A DNA stretch of 40,144 nt from positions 1 to 40,144 of the forward strand of contig CAIJYR010000139.1 in assembly GCA_903824965.1 (NCBI GenBank), given 5' to 3'. Made by a program: the position numbers and the translations under genes. Of this stretch, positions 17,038 to 26,482 are shown piece by piece. Every line of letters begins with the position of its first letter. Positions within the stretch are counted from its first letter, which is position 1. Below the pieces are notes generated by a model. It was not told the origin of the DNA. It saw only the letters and a program-made list of their open reading frames with translations, and searched no databases. This stretch comes from an uncultured Thiotrichales bacterium. GTDB lineage: Bacteria > Pseudomonadota > Gammaproteobacteria > CAIRSR01.

Positions 17038-18219
17038 TTAGTCGCCTGAGGATGCTGCACCAAGACAGATTGAGTCCATTCGATTGCGCTTCTCCAGGTA
17101 CCGTTGCATATCCATCGCAACCGCTTGGGAACGAAGGGTCAGTTCCCTCCAGAGGTCGGGTATCGCCTCTTGTGCTTGGACGAGGTGTGCGCGTTGTTTC
17201 TCTAGGGCGGCAACTGCGGGGTGTGTGCTGCCAAGGCGACGCACGGCTTCTTCATGCTTCTGATCAAGCAAGCGAATTTGATCAGTCAATGCAGATCGTT
17301 GTTTTTGCAGATCGTGCGCATCCACCAGACCATGTTCCAGTAGGAAGTGATTCAGCGCGTTGGTGGAGTTCTCTAGACGTTCTTTAAAGGCTGCCACTTG
17401 CTTGGTCAGTGTTGCGAGCAGTGCGGTACTGCGTTCGCGCACTTGGCGATCGTATTCTTGGGCGACACCATGAAGAACCGCCAAACCGCGTTTCTCCTCG
17501 TCCCGCAAGGTCAGGGTAATGCGTCCAGAACTGCTTGGTTGTTCAACGATCCAGAGTCTGTTCTGAAGATGCTCGATGACTTTTTCGCGACTCGCACGGG
17601 TTAGAAAAAATTCCGTGCCAGGACGGGCGGTCAGTGCGGAAAGCAGTAGTGTCACTGTCCCACCCGCGAGCGCATTTCGCGCCAATACGCCCACCCTGCC
17701 ATCCAGCACGGATTGCTCGGTAGCCGTGTGGGGTGCGAAAAGATGGTAGGTGCCCACGGCGCCCGCCACCAGGATCCACTTCTCTCCCAGGGACGCGGGA
17801 GGCACCTCGAAGGTATCCACTTGAATGCGCTCTCCCCCCCATGCGTAGCGACCAAGAGCAGGGATGCCAAATGGGATACTGGTGTCTGGATCGGGTTGTG
17901 CGGCGGCGGCGATCATGGCCCCTAGCACCGGAAAAGAATGCGGTACTGCACCGAGGGTCAGCTGTTGATCCTCCACCACCCGCCCAAGCGTTTCGTCAGA
18001 ACGCATCGAGGCGATGGCTTCTGTTGTAGTCTCCGCCCTGACAAAGCCAGCATCCCCCAATAAACCACCGTTGGGACATGGATTCTGCCCGTGGAGGTTC
18101 ACAACAAGGGTGGTCTCGTTCGGCAGCAACACAAAAACCACCACGAGCACGCACAGGGCGGCAGCCACGAGTATGGGCACGAATTCGAGAAAAACACTGC
18201 GACGTTTGAACAGTTTCAT
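17038..18219 (-). CDS. Wzz/Wzc-like membrane coiled-coil protein lacking the kinase part
   Basis: The 393-residue protein has one N-terminal membrane helix (about 12-33). A Wzz-type periplasmic region follows, with segments typical of Wzc-like polysaccharide co-polymerases: LGEKWILVAGAVGTYHLF, TVTLLLSALTARPGTEFFLT and SREKVIEHLQNRLWIVEQ. A long coiled coil (about 250-370) contains the GSTHPAVAALEKQ motif. In Wzc proteins a second membrane helix and a cytoplasmic tyrosine kinase come next. Here the chain ends soon after LWRELTLRSQAVAMDMQRYL. It is therefore a kinase-less form or a truncated relic; the reading frame itself is clean. It heads the minus-strand run with VWA, PP2C and recC, and diverges from the chemotaxis receptor gene. 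The partner for chain-length control is unknown. Confidence 0.7.
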   Translation of the reverse strand: MKLFKRRSVFLEFVPILVAAALCVLVVVFVLLPNETTLVVNLHGQNPCPNGGLLGDAGFVRAETTTEAIASMRSDETLGRVVEDQQLTLGAVPHSFPVLGAMIAAAAQPDPDTSIPFGIPALGRYAWGGERIQVDTFEVPPASLGEKWILVAGAVGTYHLFAPHTATEQSVLDGRVGVLARNALAGGTVTLLLSALTARPGTEFFLTRASREKVIEHLQNRLWIVEQPSSSGRITLTLRDEEKRGLAVLHGVAQEYDRQVRERSTALLATLTKQVAAFKERLENSTNALNHFLLEHGLVDAHDLQKQRSALTDQIRLLDQKHEEAVRRLGSTHPAVAALEKQRAHLVQAQEAIPDLWRELTLRSQAVAMDMQRYLEKRNRMDSICLGAASSGD

Positions 18220-18295
18220 CAGGATTTGGATAAATAAGTATAGGATACTGATAGACTAACCGTATCTTGTTCAAAATACCACAGAGAAATGCACG
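18220..18295. promoter_or_regulatory. Divergent promoter region
   Basis: This 76-bp AT-rich gap must carry the starts for both the Wzz-domain operon and the chemotaxis receptor. It contains a gtat-agg-atac palindrome near 18238-18248. No convincing -35/-10 pair could be fixed by eye. Confidence 0.3.
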
Positions 18296-20416
18296 ATGAA
18301 CATGAAGATCGGTACGCGGCTTTGGGTTGGCTTTGGTCTTGTGCTTGCGATGTTGATCTGGGTGGTTTGGGTGGGTGCCCATGGCCTTGATATCGTGCAA
18401 GACAAAGTCGATCTGGTGGTAAAAGAGATTGTTCCTGGCACAGTGCTCGCCAATAAGATTGGCAATCAAATCGATGACACAAGCCGATTCTCACGTGACA
18501 CACTGATCCTAGAGAATCCAGAAAGAGTAAAACAAGCAATCGACTCTATTCTAGAAACTCGTCAAAGCACAAATCAGACGCTGGATACAATAGAAAGTAT
18601 TGTCAAAAGCGCAGAAGGCAAGAAAGTCATTACAAAGATGCGCAATGACCGCAATGCGTACCTTGCTGCACAGGATCGGTTTCTGGGAATGGTTCAGAAT
18701 GGCCAGCTTGAGGACGCTGCTAAACAATTGTACGGAGAAGTGACACAGCTTCAGAAGCCCTACGAGGAAGATGGGGATGCGCTCATTGCCCATCAACAGA
18801 AAGCAATGAATCAAGCCGGAGAGGATGCAACGGCGATCCAAGATAGGGGCATTCTGTTGTTGTTCAGCGTGGGAGGGGTAGCGTTCGTGTTGGCTGTAGG
18901 CATGGGGTTCTGGATTGGGATGAGCGTAACCCAACCTCTGCGTAAAGCGTTGGTCATCGTAGAGCAATTGGGTCGCGGTGAGATCCTCGATCCTGTGCAA
19001 GAAACCTGGCAAGGGGAGTTCGACGGAATCCGAAAGAGCCTCAATGACGCTAGCCTTTCCATCCATACCTTGATATCCGACATGAATTACATGTCCTCGG
19101 AACACGAGAAGGGTGACATTGATGTAAAAATCGACTCGACCTACTTTCAGGGAAGCTTTAAGACCATGGCCGAAGGGGTGAATGGTATGGTATTGGGTCA
19201 TATTGACGTGAAGAAAAAAGCCATGGCTTGCGTCAAAGCCTTTGGGGAGGGCCATTTTTCTGCGCCGATAGAGCGGTTTCCGGGCAAGAAGGTTTTTATC
19301 AACGACATCATCGAACTGGTGCGCGGCAATCTGAATGCGGTCATGGCGGAAACCAATACCATCATCCAAGCCGCTGCAGAAGGAAAGCTCAACCAGCGTG
19401 CCAACACTGATCAATTCCAGGGTGGCTGGAAGCAACTGGTCACGGGTTTTAATAGAACCTTGGATAACATCGTCCTACCTCTGAACGAGAGCATTCTGGT
19501 TCTCACGGAACTGGAGAAAGGGGATCTCACACAGCGTGTGCACGGTGATTATCAAGGTCAGCTCAAAGATCTAAAGGACACGGTCAACAACACCATTGCA
19601 AAACTCACACAAGTCATTGTGGAAGTGCGTAGTACAGCAGAGGTATTAGCGAGTGCTTCGGTGGAAGTGAATACAGCGGCACAATCGATGTCACAGGCAT
19701 CGAGCACACAGGCCGCCAGTGTCGAAGAAACCAGCGCAGCCGTAGAACAAATGTCTGCCTCGATTGCCCACAACACCAGCAATGCGAAAACGACCGATCA
19801 AATGGCTACCCATGCAGCACAAGAAGCCAGCATGGGCGGAGAAGCTGTCAAAGAGACCGTGACGGCCATGAAAGTGATTGCACAAAAGATCGGAATCATC
19901 GATGACATTGCGTACCAGACCAATTTGTTGGCCCTCAACGCAGCCATTGAGGCTGCACGTGCGGGTGAACAAGGCAAAGGGTTTGCGGTAGTTGCGTCGG
20001 AGGTACGTAAACTGGCCGAACGCAGCCAGGTTGCCGCACAAGAGATTGGAGAAATTGCAACAAACAGCGTAGAATTGGCTGAGAAAGCAGGTGCATTATT
20101 AAACACCCTCGTACCCCACATCAAAAAGACAGCCGATCTGGTACAGGAAATTGCCGCTGGCTCAAAAGAGCAATCATCGGGTGCTGCACAGATCAATAGG
20201 GCGATGAATCAGTTGAATCAATTAACCCAACAGGGTTCCAGTGCTTCGGAAGAACTGGCGGCGACGGCAGAGGAAATGAGCGGTCAGGCAGAACAGTTGC
20301 AAGAGAGAATGGCATTCTTTAGGGTGGAGTCCGTCAGCGACGCGCGTTCAGCCACAGTGCAAAAGAAAAGAGAACCAACCCATCCCCCTATGCCTTTTCG
20401 CAGAAGCTCCCATTAA
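18296..20416 (+). CDS. Methyl-accepting chemotaxis protein with extended HAMP relay
   Basis: The 706-residue receptor has a first membrane helix (about 9-29), a periplasmic four-helix-bundle type region (30-185) and a second helix (186-209). A long cytoplasmic part follows. HAMP-like units with GD/GE-x-hydrophobic motifs repeat at about 226-258, 271-302, 317-350, 360-395 and 406-440, so several HAMP units seem to be chained before the signalling domain. The CheA/CheW-binding hairpin tip is canonical ([22 protein letters not shown], split around 537-558, then [16 protein letters not shown]). The C-terminus (FRRSSH) lacks a CheR-binding NWETF-type pentapeptide. The ligand is unknown. It converges on epmA with a 4-bp gap and has no che genes beside it. 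With fliK in the same window, it supports flagellar motility. Confidence 0.93.
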   Translation: MNMKIGTRLWVGFGLVLAMLIWVVWVGAHGLDIVQDKVDLVVKEIVPGTVLANKIGNQIDDTSRFSRDTLILENPERVKQAIDSILETRQSTNQTLDTIESIVKSAEGKKVITKMRNDRNAYLAAQDRFLGMVQNGQLEDAAKQLYGEVTQLQKPYEEDGDALIAHQQKAMNQAGEDATAIQDRGILLLFSVGGVAFVLAVGMGFWIGMSVTQPLRKALVIVEQLGRGEILDPVQETWQGEFDGIRKSLNDASLSIHTLISDMNYMSSEHEKGDIDVKIDSTYFQGSFKTMAEGVNGMVLGHIDVKKKAMACVKAFGEGHFSAPIERFPGKKVFINDIIELVRGNLNAVMAETNTIIQAAAEGKLNQRANTDQFQGGWKQLVTGFNRTLDNIVLPLNESILVLTELEKGDLTQRVHGDYQGQLKDLKDTVNNTIAKLTQVIVEVRSTAEVLASASVEVNTAAQSMSQASSTQAASVEETSAAVEQMSASIAHNTSNAKTTDQMATHAAQEASMGGEAVKETVTAMKVIAQKIGIIDDIAYQTNLLALNAAIEAARAGEQGKGFAVVASEVRKLAERSQVAAQEIGEIATNSVELAEKAGALLNTLVPHIKKTADLVQEIAAGSKEQSSGAAQINRAMNQLNQLTQQGSSASEELAATAEEMSGQAEQLQERMAFFRVESVSDARSATVQKKREPTHPPMPFRRSSH

Positions 20417-20420
20417 CATC

Positions 20421-21395
20421 TCATGCCCGTCCCACGGGAAACGCTAGGACTGCATCGATGCTGGTCGCGCCCGTGACCGCCATAAGCAAGCGATCGATCC
20501 CCAAGGCGACCCCTGCACAGGGGGGAAGTCCATGAGAGAGTGCGTCCAGCAGCCGTTCATCGAGGGGAATCAGGGGCAGACCCATGCGATGGCGCTCTTC
20601 ACGATCGGCCTCTAGGCGCTTGCGTTGTTCTTTGGGGTCTCGCAATTCATGGAATCCATTGGCAAGTTCAACCCCTCCGAGGTAGACCTCGAAGCGTTCG
20701 GCGACCGCCGGTGGCCCGGGTCGCACTTGAGCCATCGCCGCTTGGGAGGCAGGATAATCGTACACAAAGGTGGGACGCCCGTTCTGTCCCAACGTGTCGA
20801 CAATCCGGTGGGTAAGGATCAGATCCAGCCAACCATTGCGGTCTATGCCCTCTAAGGAATCGAGGGAGGCGACGACCCCTAAGGCAAGTGCCTTCTCTCG
20901 TACTTCAGGGATGTCCGCTTCGAGGGGATCCAGTCCTGTGTTTTGCAAAAAAACGTCACGGTACGTGACACGCAGCGCCGGTCCACATCCCGCAACCTCC
21001 GCGAGCAAGGCATCCATTTCATCCATCAATGCGTGGTGGTCAAAACCCACTCGATACCATTCGAGCAACGTAAACTCAGGGTTGTGCCAACGTCCTTGTT
21101 CGCCATTGCGAAACACCTTGCACACCTGGTAGATCGACCCCACCCCCGCTGCGAGTAGACGCTTCATCGGAAATTCAGGTGAGGTGTGCAGATAAAAGCA
21201 CTGCCGACCCTCGCCCCCCTCTGGCCGATACTCGGTCACGAAACTCGCAATGTGCGGGTCGGTCGCGCCCGCAACGGACAAAACAGGGGTATCAACCTCT
21301 AGGACACCACAAGAGGCGAAAAAGGCACGGATCTGTGCAAGCATTTCAGCCCGTTTCTGCATCACCACAAGCGGACTGCTGGGGTGCCAATCCAC
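20421..21395 (-). CDS. epmA: EF-P--(R)-beta-lysine ligase EpmA
   Basis: EpmA (also PoxA/GenX/YjeA) attaches beta-lysine to a lysine of EF-P. It is a class II lysyl-tRNA synthetase catalytic core without the anticodon-binding domain. The 324 residues match the family's usual length. Visible motifs are VLEVDTPVLSVAGATDPHI near the N-terminus, the motif 2 region VFRNGEQGRWHNPEFTLLEW (112-131), and motif 3 GVALGIDRLLMAV near the C-terminus. The absence of an N-terminal OB-fold separates it from LysS. The gene starts 12 bp after the efp stop, so enzyme and substrate are made from one transcript. EpmB, which makes beta-lysine, is not in the window. Confidence 0.95.
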   Translation of the reverse strand: MDWHPSSPLVVMQKRAEMLAQIRAFFASCGVLEVDTPVLSVAGATDPHIASFVTEYRPEGGEGRQCFYLHTSPEFPMKRLLAAGVGSIYQVCKVFRNGEQGRWHNPEFTLLEWYRVGFDHHALMDEMDALLAEVAGCGPALRVTYRDVFLQNTGLDPLEADIPEVREKALALGVVASLDSLEGIDRNGWLDLILTHRIVDTLGQNGRPTFVYDYPASQAAMAQVRPGPPAVAERFEVYLGGVELANGFHELRDPKEQRKRLEADREERHRMGLPLIPLDERLLDALSHGLPPCAGVALGIDRLLMAVTGATSIDAVLAFPVGRA

Positions 21396-21407
21396 CTCTC
21401 CCCCTCG

Positions 21408-21977
21408 CTACTCTTTCACACGCGAAATATATTCCACGGTACGAGTGTCGACCTTGATGAGTTCCCCAATGTTGACAAACAGGGGCACACGCACAACCGC
21501 TCCCGTCTCTAGGGTTGCTGGTTTTGTGCCACCCGTTGAGGTATCTCCCCGCAGACCTGGATCGGTGTCCGCCACCCGCAAGACCACCTGATTCGGCGGA
21601 GCTACCGCGAGCGGAATTCCGTTGTACAGGGTGACGTTGCAGGTATCTTGCTCTTTGATCCAGAGCCTAGAGTCCCCGAGTGCAGCTTCGTCTGCTGCCG
21701 ATTGTTCAAAGCTTTCCTGATCCATGAAATACCACAGCGTTCCATCGTTATAAAGGTATTGCAATTGCATGTCTACCACATCGGCACCGTCTAGAACGTC
21801 GCCAGACTTGTAGGTGCGTTCGATCACGCGCTGGGTCTTGAGGTTGCGGATCTTGATGCGGTTGAACGCCTGCCCCTTGCCGGGTTTCACGTACTCGTTT
21901 TCGAGCACCGTACACGGGTCGCCATCCACCATCACTTTGAAACCCGATTTGATTTCGTTGGTACTAAAATTCGCCAT
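21408..21977 (-). CDS. efp: Translation elongation factor P
   Basis: EF-P relieves ribosome stalling at polyproline stretches. The 189-residue length is standard. The modification loop [10 protein letters not shown] places the acceptor at Lys34, as expected for an EpmA-dependent EF-P. The C-terminal S1-like domain includes [18 protein letters not shown] and the final [15 protein letters not shown] good ribosome-binding site (AGGAAACAGT) directly precedes the ATG; the same 13-base start region also precedes the parvulin gene. The gene forms a two-gene unit with epmA. Confidence 0.97.
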   Translation of the reverse strand: MANFSTNEIKSGFKVMVDGDPCTVLENEYVKPGKGQAFNRIKIRNLKTQRVIERTYKSGDVLDGADVVDMQLQYLYNDGTLWYFMDQESFEQSAADEAALGDSRLWIKEQDTCNVTLYNGIPLAVAPPNQVVLRVADTDPGLRGDTSTGGTKPATLETGAVVRVPLFVNIGELIKVDTRTVEYISRVKE

Positions 21978-21998
21978 ACTGTTTCCTGAGTAAGCAGT

Positions 21999-22018
21999 TC
22001 TCCGGCTTGCTTCGGAGA
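21999..22018 (-). promoter_or_regulatory. Hairpin in the efp leader
   Basis: A 6-bp stem (tctccg/cggaga) with an 8-nt loop lies about 20 bp before the efp start, in the 123-bp gap after the parvulin gene. It has no T run on the minus strand, so a leader structure is as likely as a terminator. Confidence 0.3.
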
Positions 22019-22100
22019 GAGGTGGTTGGAGTAGACTTGTTATGTTCTTTCTGCACTTTCAGCGGATACAGCTATGTTCCATGATCCAGAGCTGATTGGC

Positions 22101-22934
22101 TTATTGAGCATGGGTTGGTTCGGTTCCATTGACCTCAACGTGTTCTTGCGTCTGCATTTTTACGACTGCCTGCGCTCGCAGATGTTGGATGTGTTCCTGC
22201 AATTTTGCACGTCGCAAATCCATTTTGATTTTCTCTTTCATATCCTCAAAAGAGGGCGGCGGATTTTCTCGCGTATCCTCATGAAGAATCACATGCCAAC
22301 CCGATTCGCTGTGAACAGGCTGAGTTGTATATTTCCCATTTTCCAAGAGGACGACGGCATCCGCCACTGATTTCACCATCTGGCCTGTGCTAAACCAACC
22401 CAGATCCCCACCATCGCTGGAATGGTCTTGAGATTTTTCCTTTGCAAGTTTCACAAAGTCACCACCGTTGTTCAACTCTGTGATGATGGCCTTTGCCTCT
22501 TCCTCGGTGGGAATGAGAATATGGCGTGCTTTATACTCACGATTGATCATCTCTTTAAGATGGCTGTTGTAAACATTGTGTAGCTCTTCATCGTTCAATA
22601 CGATACCAGCAGCAACGGTTTTTAGACCCGCAACCGCAAGGTGGTTGGCCATTTCGACAATGACCTCTGGTTGTTTATCAATACCACGTTGCACTGCGTC
22701 TTGACGCAGGACTTCAAGCGTGATCAACTCATCCAGCACCAGAGTACGATCTTTGGGAGAATTGGCGGGACGTAGGCGCAAATAGCCATCATACATAGAC
22801 TGGGTCACGGGTACACCATTCACAACCGCGAGAACTGGATCGGTCTTTGCGGCCGTATCTGCACCCACAGTGAAAGAAAGTCCCATCAGGAGTGCGGCGC
22901 CCAACAGCGCAGAAGTTCTCTTTTTGGTATACAT
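22101..22934 (-). CDS. Periplasmic peptidyl-prolyl cis-trans isomerase (parvulin/PpiC type)
   Basis: The 277-residue protein starts with a signal peptide (LLGAALLMGLSFTVGA). An N-terminal helical chaperone-like region follows (about 30-130, beginning PVLAVVNGVPVTQSMYDGY), then one parvulin domain (about 132-225) with YKARHILI, GGDFVKLAKEKSQD, GGDLGWF and SGWHVILHED. It belongs with SurA/PrsA-like foldases that help exported or outer-membrane proteins fold. The final 30 residues (after the domain) are charged. An AGGAAACAGT ribosome-binding site precedes the ATG. It lies between the YciI gene and efp on the same strand. It is not SurA itself, which has two parvulin domains. Confidence 0.92.
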   Translation of the reverse strand: MYTKKRTSALLGAALLMGLSFTVGADTAAKTDPVLAVVNGVPVTQSMYDGYLRLRPANSPKDRTLVLDELITLEVLRQDAVQRGIDKQPEVIVEMANHLAVAGLKTVAAGIVLNDEELHNVYNSHLKEMINREYKARHILIPTEEEAKAIITELNNGGDFVKLAKEKSQDHSSDGGDLGWFSTGQMVKSVADAVVLLENGKYTTQPVHSESGWHVILHEDTRENPPPSFEDMKEKIKMDLRRAKLQEHIQHLRAQAVVKMQTQEHVEVNGTEPTHAQ

Positions 22935-22964
22935 ACTGTTTCCTAGGTTCCTATGGTTAATGGT

Positions 22965-23264
22965 TTACGGCAACACTTTATAAAACGGTTTGACCACGAC
23001 CCTTGCATAAACACCCACTCCTGTATAGGGATCAGCGGCTGCCCAGGTTTTGGCGGCCTCTAGCGAAGAAAATTCAGCCACCACCAGGCTACCCGTAAAA
23101 CCCGCAGCCCCCGGATCCTCGGCATCAATGGCTGGATGAGGACCTGCGAGCACCAATCGTCCCTGGTCACGCAACAAGCGAATGCGTGCCAGATGGGCAG
23201 GTCTTGCGCTACGCCGCACCTCTAAGGTGTCGGGAGCGTCTTCGGACAGAATGGCGTACAGCAT
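22965..23264 (-). CDS. YciI family protein
   Basis: The 99-residue protein has the small alpha/beta YciI fold signatures: [20 protein letters not shown] at the start, [24 protein letters not shown] (split; with the conserved His near 24), [17 protein letters not shown], and [18 protein letters not shown] at the end. The family includes dehalogenase-like proteins that use a conserved His and Asp, but the cellular role is not settled. A GGAG lies 11 bp upstream of the ATG. The gene starts 32 bp after the channel fusion gene and ends 30 bp before the parvulin gene, so it is probably co-transcribed with both. Confidence 0.9.
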   Translation of the reverse strand: MLYAILSEDAPDTLEVRRSARPAHLARIRLLRDQGRLVLAGPHPAIDAEDPGAAGFTGSLVVAEFSSLEAAKTWAAADPYTGVGVYARVVVKPFYKVLP

Positions 23265-23296
23265 GGTGTTGGCATCTCCGTTTTTGCGGCATGTTG

Positions 23297-26200
23297 TCAG
23301 GCCGTTTCCTCAGCACAACGACTCTCTGGGAGGATGGGTTTGACCTGACCCCAGCCAAATCCTTCTTTTTGAAAGCTTTTAATCAATTTGTCCCAGAACA
23401 CAGCCCCTACCTTCGTGCATACCGGTTTACCATCCGGACTGCCCTTGACGTAGGTACGCACACGATAGACGGCCATCTGGGCCTCTCCTACCATTTGTAG
23501 GCCAAGCAGCGTAACGGCAGCGGGCGGGGTATCCCCTCTGAGCATCACGTGCGGATTGTCGGCAATGGCTCCTTTGATGAACTTCACCACTTTGTCCTGA
23601 TCCAGGGCTGGATCAACCGATACCTTGAGATCACAGAGAAAACCGGATCGGGTCGTGGACAGGTTGTGAACCTCCGATTCGGAAAGCTTGCCATTGGGAA
23701 TCGTCACGATATGGCCCTGTTCGTGCTCAATTTGTGTAGCACGCCAGGTAATATCCACCACCTTGCCCGTGAGGGGGGCCCCTCTTGCGATGCTCAGCCG
23801 CACCTTGTCACCAATCGCAAAGGGCTTCTCAACGTTCAGAATGATGCCTGACAAAACATTTGCGATATTGTCTTTAACGGCAATACCAATGATCATCGCA
23901 CTGAGTCCGGTCGTGGCCAGCAGGCCAGTGACCGATCCCTCGAATACATAGGACACCACCCCAAAGATTGCAGCGACAAATACAACACTCGCTGCCAATA
24001 AGCGCATAATGCCAGGCACTTTGCGCTTTGTTCTTTCCTCTAAAGGTATCCAGAGGAAGCGATCCATTGCGATCACAATCAGCAAGGCAGGCAGTAACCA
24101 CGTAGCAACATTATAAGTCGTCCAGACAATATCAGCGATACCAGCACTGGCATATTGCACAGTCTTGTCGAGCACCAGATTGCCGAACGATCCAAGAAAC
24201 AAGGGCCAGCAGACGAGACGTAAGAAAAAGGTCTGCACTCTCCAAAATGACCTTCCATATTTTCTGTCCAGAAAGAACGCGAGAAGCGCACCGATCCCTG
24301 AAAAAATGGCAACATACCAGAAATCTTTACTGGGAATAATGTCACGCGCCCGAATCAGATCAGGCTTGAGGAGAATGCCAAGCTCGATGTGCGAAAAGTC
24401 AGGCGCAGGCCGCCCAAAGCCAACATAATTCGGATCGCCCTCCGAGCTACGTGGCACAATGTCCTGAGAAATCCATGCCCTATCGATCACCCACCCACTG
24501 ACGCCGTTCAGTACGTTGGTGCGCGTCAGGATATTGACCATTGGATCGGCTCTGTCAGTGCCGGAATGCAAGAATTGACTAATGGCAAACAAAGGTTTGA
24601 GCAACAAAGCAGAAATGCCTTCTCCTTTGCTTTTTGTTGCAGCGGCAGCCGCATTAGAGGCTTGTAGCAGCGTATGGAGGGTAGTGTCACGCGTCATCCC
24701 CATACCGAGGATGTCCGTCACATACATGACATTGTGACGACTCAATAAACGATGGTGAAAACTAACCCCCATGATCAACGTATCGAAAGCACGCGGTGCG
24801 CTAGTAAAGTTCATGTAAAACTTACCATGCACGCGATAAGCTCGATAGGTAATGTCTTGTGTCTTGTCTTCGTGGTCTGGTTTGTCTAGACGGATGGGTT
24901 TGACAGCGTTGGAAAACACAATATCCTGAGGTTCAAAATCACCACGCCAGCGGAACCAGATCAAGAAGTCACCCTCAACCACCTTGCCTCTATCGTCGAA
25001 CGATGAAACACTGATGGGTTGAATGCCCGTGTACACAACATTGGTACGGTACATGAACCGATCGTTGACATAAATGGCACGGCCTTCCATAAATTGTTGT
25101 AATAAATTGCTTAAGCCTTCTTCACGAATTGGGATCAACTGCGTGGTTGTAGAAATCAAATCAACCCCATTAAATACCCCAATAAGAGGTGGACTGAGTT
25201 CTCTGTCTTTCGGGTTCAGAAGAACAGGGCCATTGATGCCCTGTGCTGGTTTGGCAGCAGCAGGCGAGGTTCCTGATAATTGCTGAAAAAGATGTGCTTG
25301 CAGCGATTCATCCGTTGCATCTCCTGCACCGATGCCGATTTGCAGCGCACTCACTACGCTCTGCACAGCATCATTCGCGTAGGCAGCAACCCAATCAGGA
25401 GAATGCCGGAAACGACCGATGAAGTCCGTCCTGAAATTTTGGGCACCCTCCCCTGCGACATCGAACAACATGGGGCTTGCGAGCAAAGTACCATTGAGCG
25501 CAGCCTCCAGAGAGCTTGGCCCGTTCCACTCTTTGCGCAACGTGTTGATGAACAGATCCGTGGCACAACTGCGTGTGCAAGCAATGGGATTGTGCAGACC
25601 CGTCAACCGCAGCCGAATGAGTGTACGCGCACTCGTGGTGGCATCCGCGAGGATCAAGATCGTGCCTGGCAGCTTTCCCTCGTTGAGTTGTTGTGCGGCT
25701 ACAGTCACTTGCGTGGCTAGGTTTGGGCTGTCTGGCGTCACAGGCCAGCGGTAGACCACCTTTGTGCCGAAGCGTTGCATGGTTTCATCAAAGGCATTGG
25801 CGAGGGCTTCGCCGCGTGGGGAATCCTCGTACAGGATGTGCACCGTTTTTTCGCCAACCACATTGCGTAGGTAGTTGGCAAGGAAGCGAGCTTCGTAATC
25901 TTCCGCAACCAGCAGACGACTTGCGGTTGCTTCAGGCAGTGGTGTCCGTTGCGATTGATCAGAGGCTAAGGTAATGACCCCCATTTTGCCTGCCGCATAG
26001 AGAGGCTCTGCGGGCGTGAGCGTGGCCAAGTGGGTGTGACCGATGACGGCAACCGCCCCCGAGGCTACCGCTGCTGCCGCCGCTTTTTTGGCTTGTTCCG
26101 GATCGTTGGCATCATCAAAGGTAAGAATGCTGAGTTCACGACCCCCAATGCCCCCCGCACGGTTGATATCAACCGCCTTCAGGGTCATTCCATCCAACAT

Positions 26201-26410
26201 GGCTGTGCCAAGATCAGCGTGATCACCGCTCAAGGGCGCAACCAAAGCAATGTGCAAAGGCGGCAACTTACTTTCTTTGACCGTAAAAACATAGAAACCA
26301 ATCGCCACGACAATGGCAACGAGAAAGGCCGCTGCAAGAATGACATAAAAAAGCCTGACCTTCGATAGCTTCGATGCATCAGGAAAGAAACGTTTCAATA
26401 CAGCAATCAT
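23297..26410 (-). CDS. Fusion of periplasmic binding domain, ligand-gated-channel-like domain and MscS channel
   Basis: This 1037-residue membrane protein has three recognisable parts. After a membrane anchor (about 20-43), residues 51-420 look like a LivJ-type periplasmic binding protein ([37 protein letters not shown]). Residues about 435-690 resemble the extracellular domain of bacterial pentameric ligand-gated channels: [32 protein letters not shown] and [16 protein letters not shown], the last in the position of the Cys-loop FD motif. Helices follow at about 698-714, 723-747, 762-782 and 800-821. An MscS core comes last: a Gly/Ala-rich pore helix (828-858), PFAIGDKV, the beta domain with [12 protein letters not shown], and an alpha/beta C-terminus. 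GGAG lies 6 bp before the ATG. I infer a chemically gated MscS-type channel. The first and last parts are secure; the middle is by resemblance only. Confidence 0.82.
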   Translation of the reverse strand: MIAVLKRFFPDASKLSKVRLFYVILAAAFLVAIVVAIGFYVFTVKESKLPPLHIALVAPLSGDHADLGTAMLDGMTLKAVDINRAGGIGGRELSILTFDDANDPEQAKKAAAAAVASGAVAVIGHTHLATLTPAEPLYAAGKMGVITLASDQSQRTPLPEATASRLLVAEDYEARFLANYLRNVVGEKTVHILYEDSPRGEALANAFDETMQRFGTKVVYRWPVTPDSPNLATQVTVAAQQLNEGKLPGTILILADATTSARTLIRLRLTGLHNPIACTRSCATDLFINTLRKEWNGPSSLEAALNGTLLASPMLFDVAGEGAQNFRTDFIGRFRHSPDWVAAYANDAVQSVVSALQIGIGAGDATDESLQAHLFQQLSGTSPAAAKPAQGINGPVLLNPKDRELSPPLIGVFNGVDLISTTTQLIPIREEGLSNLLQQFMEGRAIYVNDRFMYRTNVVYTGIQPISVSSFDDRGKVVEGDFLIWFRWRGDFEPQDIVFSNAVKPIRLDKPDHEDKTQDITYRAYRVHGKFYMNFTSAPRAFDTLIMGVSFHHRLLSRHNVMYVTDILGMGMTRDTTLHTLLQASNAAAAATKSKGEGISALLLKPLFAISQFLHSGTDRADPMVNILTRTNVLNGVSGWVIDRAWISQDIVPRSSEGDPNYVGFGRPAPDFSHIELGILLKPDLIRARDIIPSKDFWYVAIFSGIGALLAFFLDRKYGRSFWRVQTFFLRLVCWPLFLGSFGNLVLDKTVQYASAGIADIVWTTYNVATWLLPALLIVIAMDRFLWIPLEERTKRKVPGIMRLLAASVVFVAAIFGVVSYVFEGSVTGLLATTGLSAMIIGIAVKDNIANVLSGIILNVEKPFAIGDKVRLSIARGAPLTGKVVDITWRATQIEHEQGHIVTIPNGKLSESEVHNLSTTRSGFLCDLKVSVDPALDQDKVVKFIKGAIADNPHVMLRGDTPPAAVTLLGLQMVGEAQMAVYRVRTYVKGSPDGKPVCTKVGAVFWDKLIKSFQKEGFGWGQVKPILPESRCAEETA

Positions 26411-26482
26411 CGGTCACTCCATGGGTATACGATTACCATGAACATATCGAACACATCGAGCACTGGACTTCTCGGAACAAGG

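Noticed and set aside
18551-19435. A 294-codon minus-strand frame opposite the chemotaxis receptor
   Set aside because: The plus-strand frame has clear receptor domains; the antisense protein has no recognisable features.
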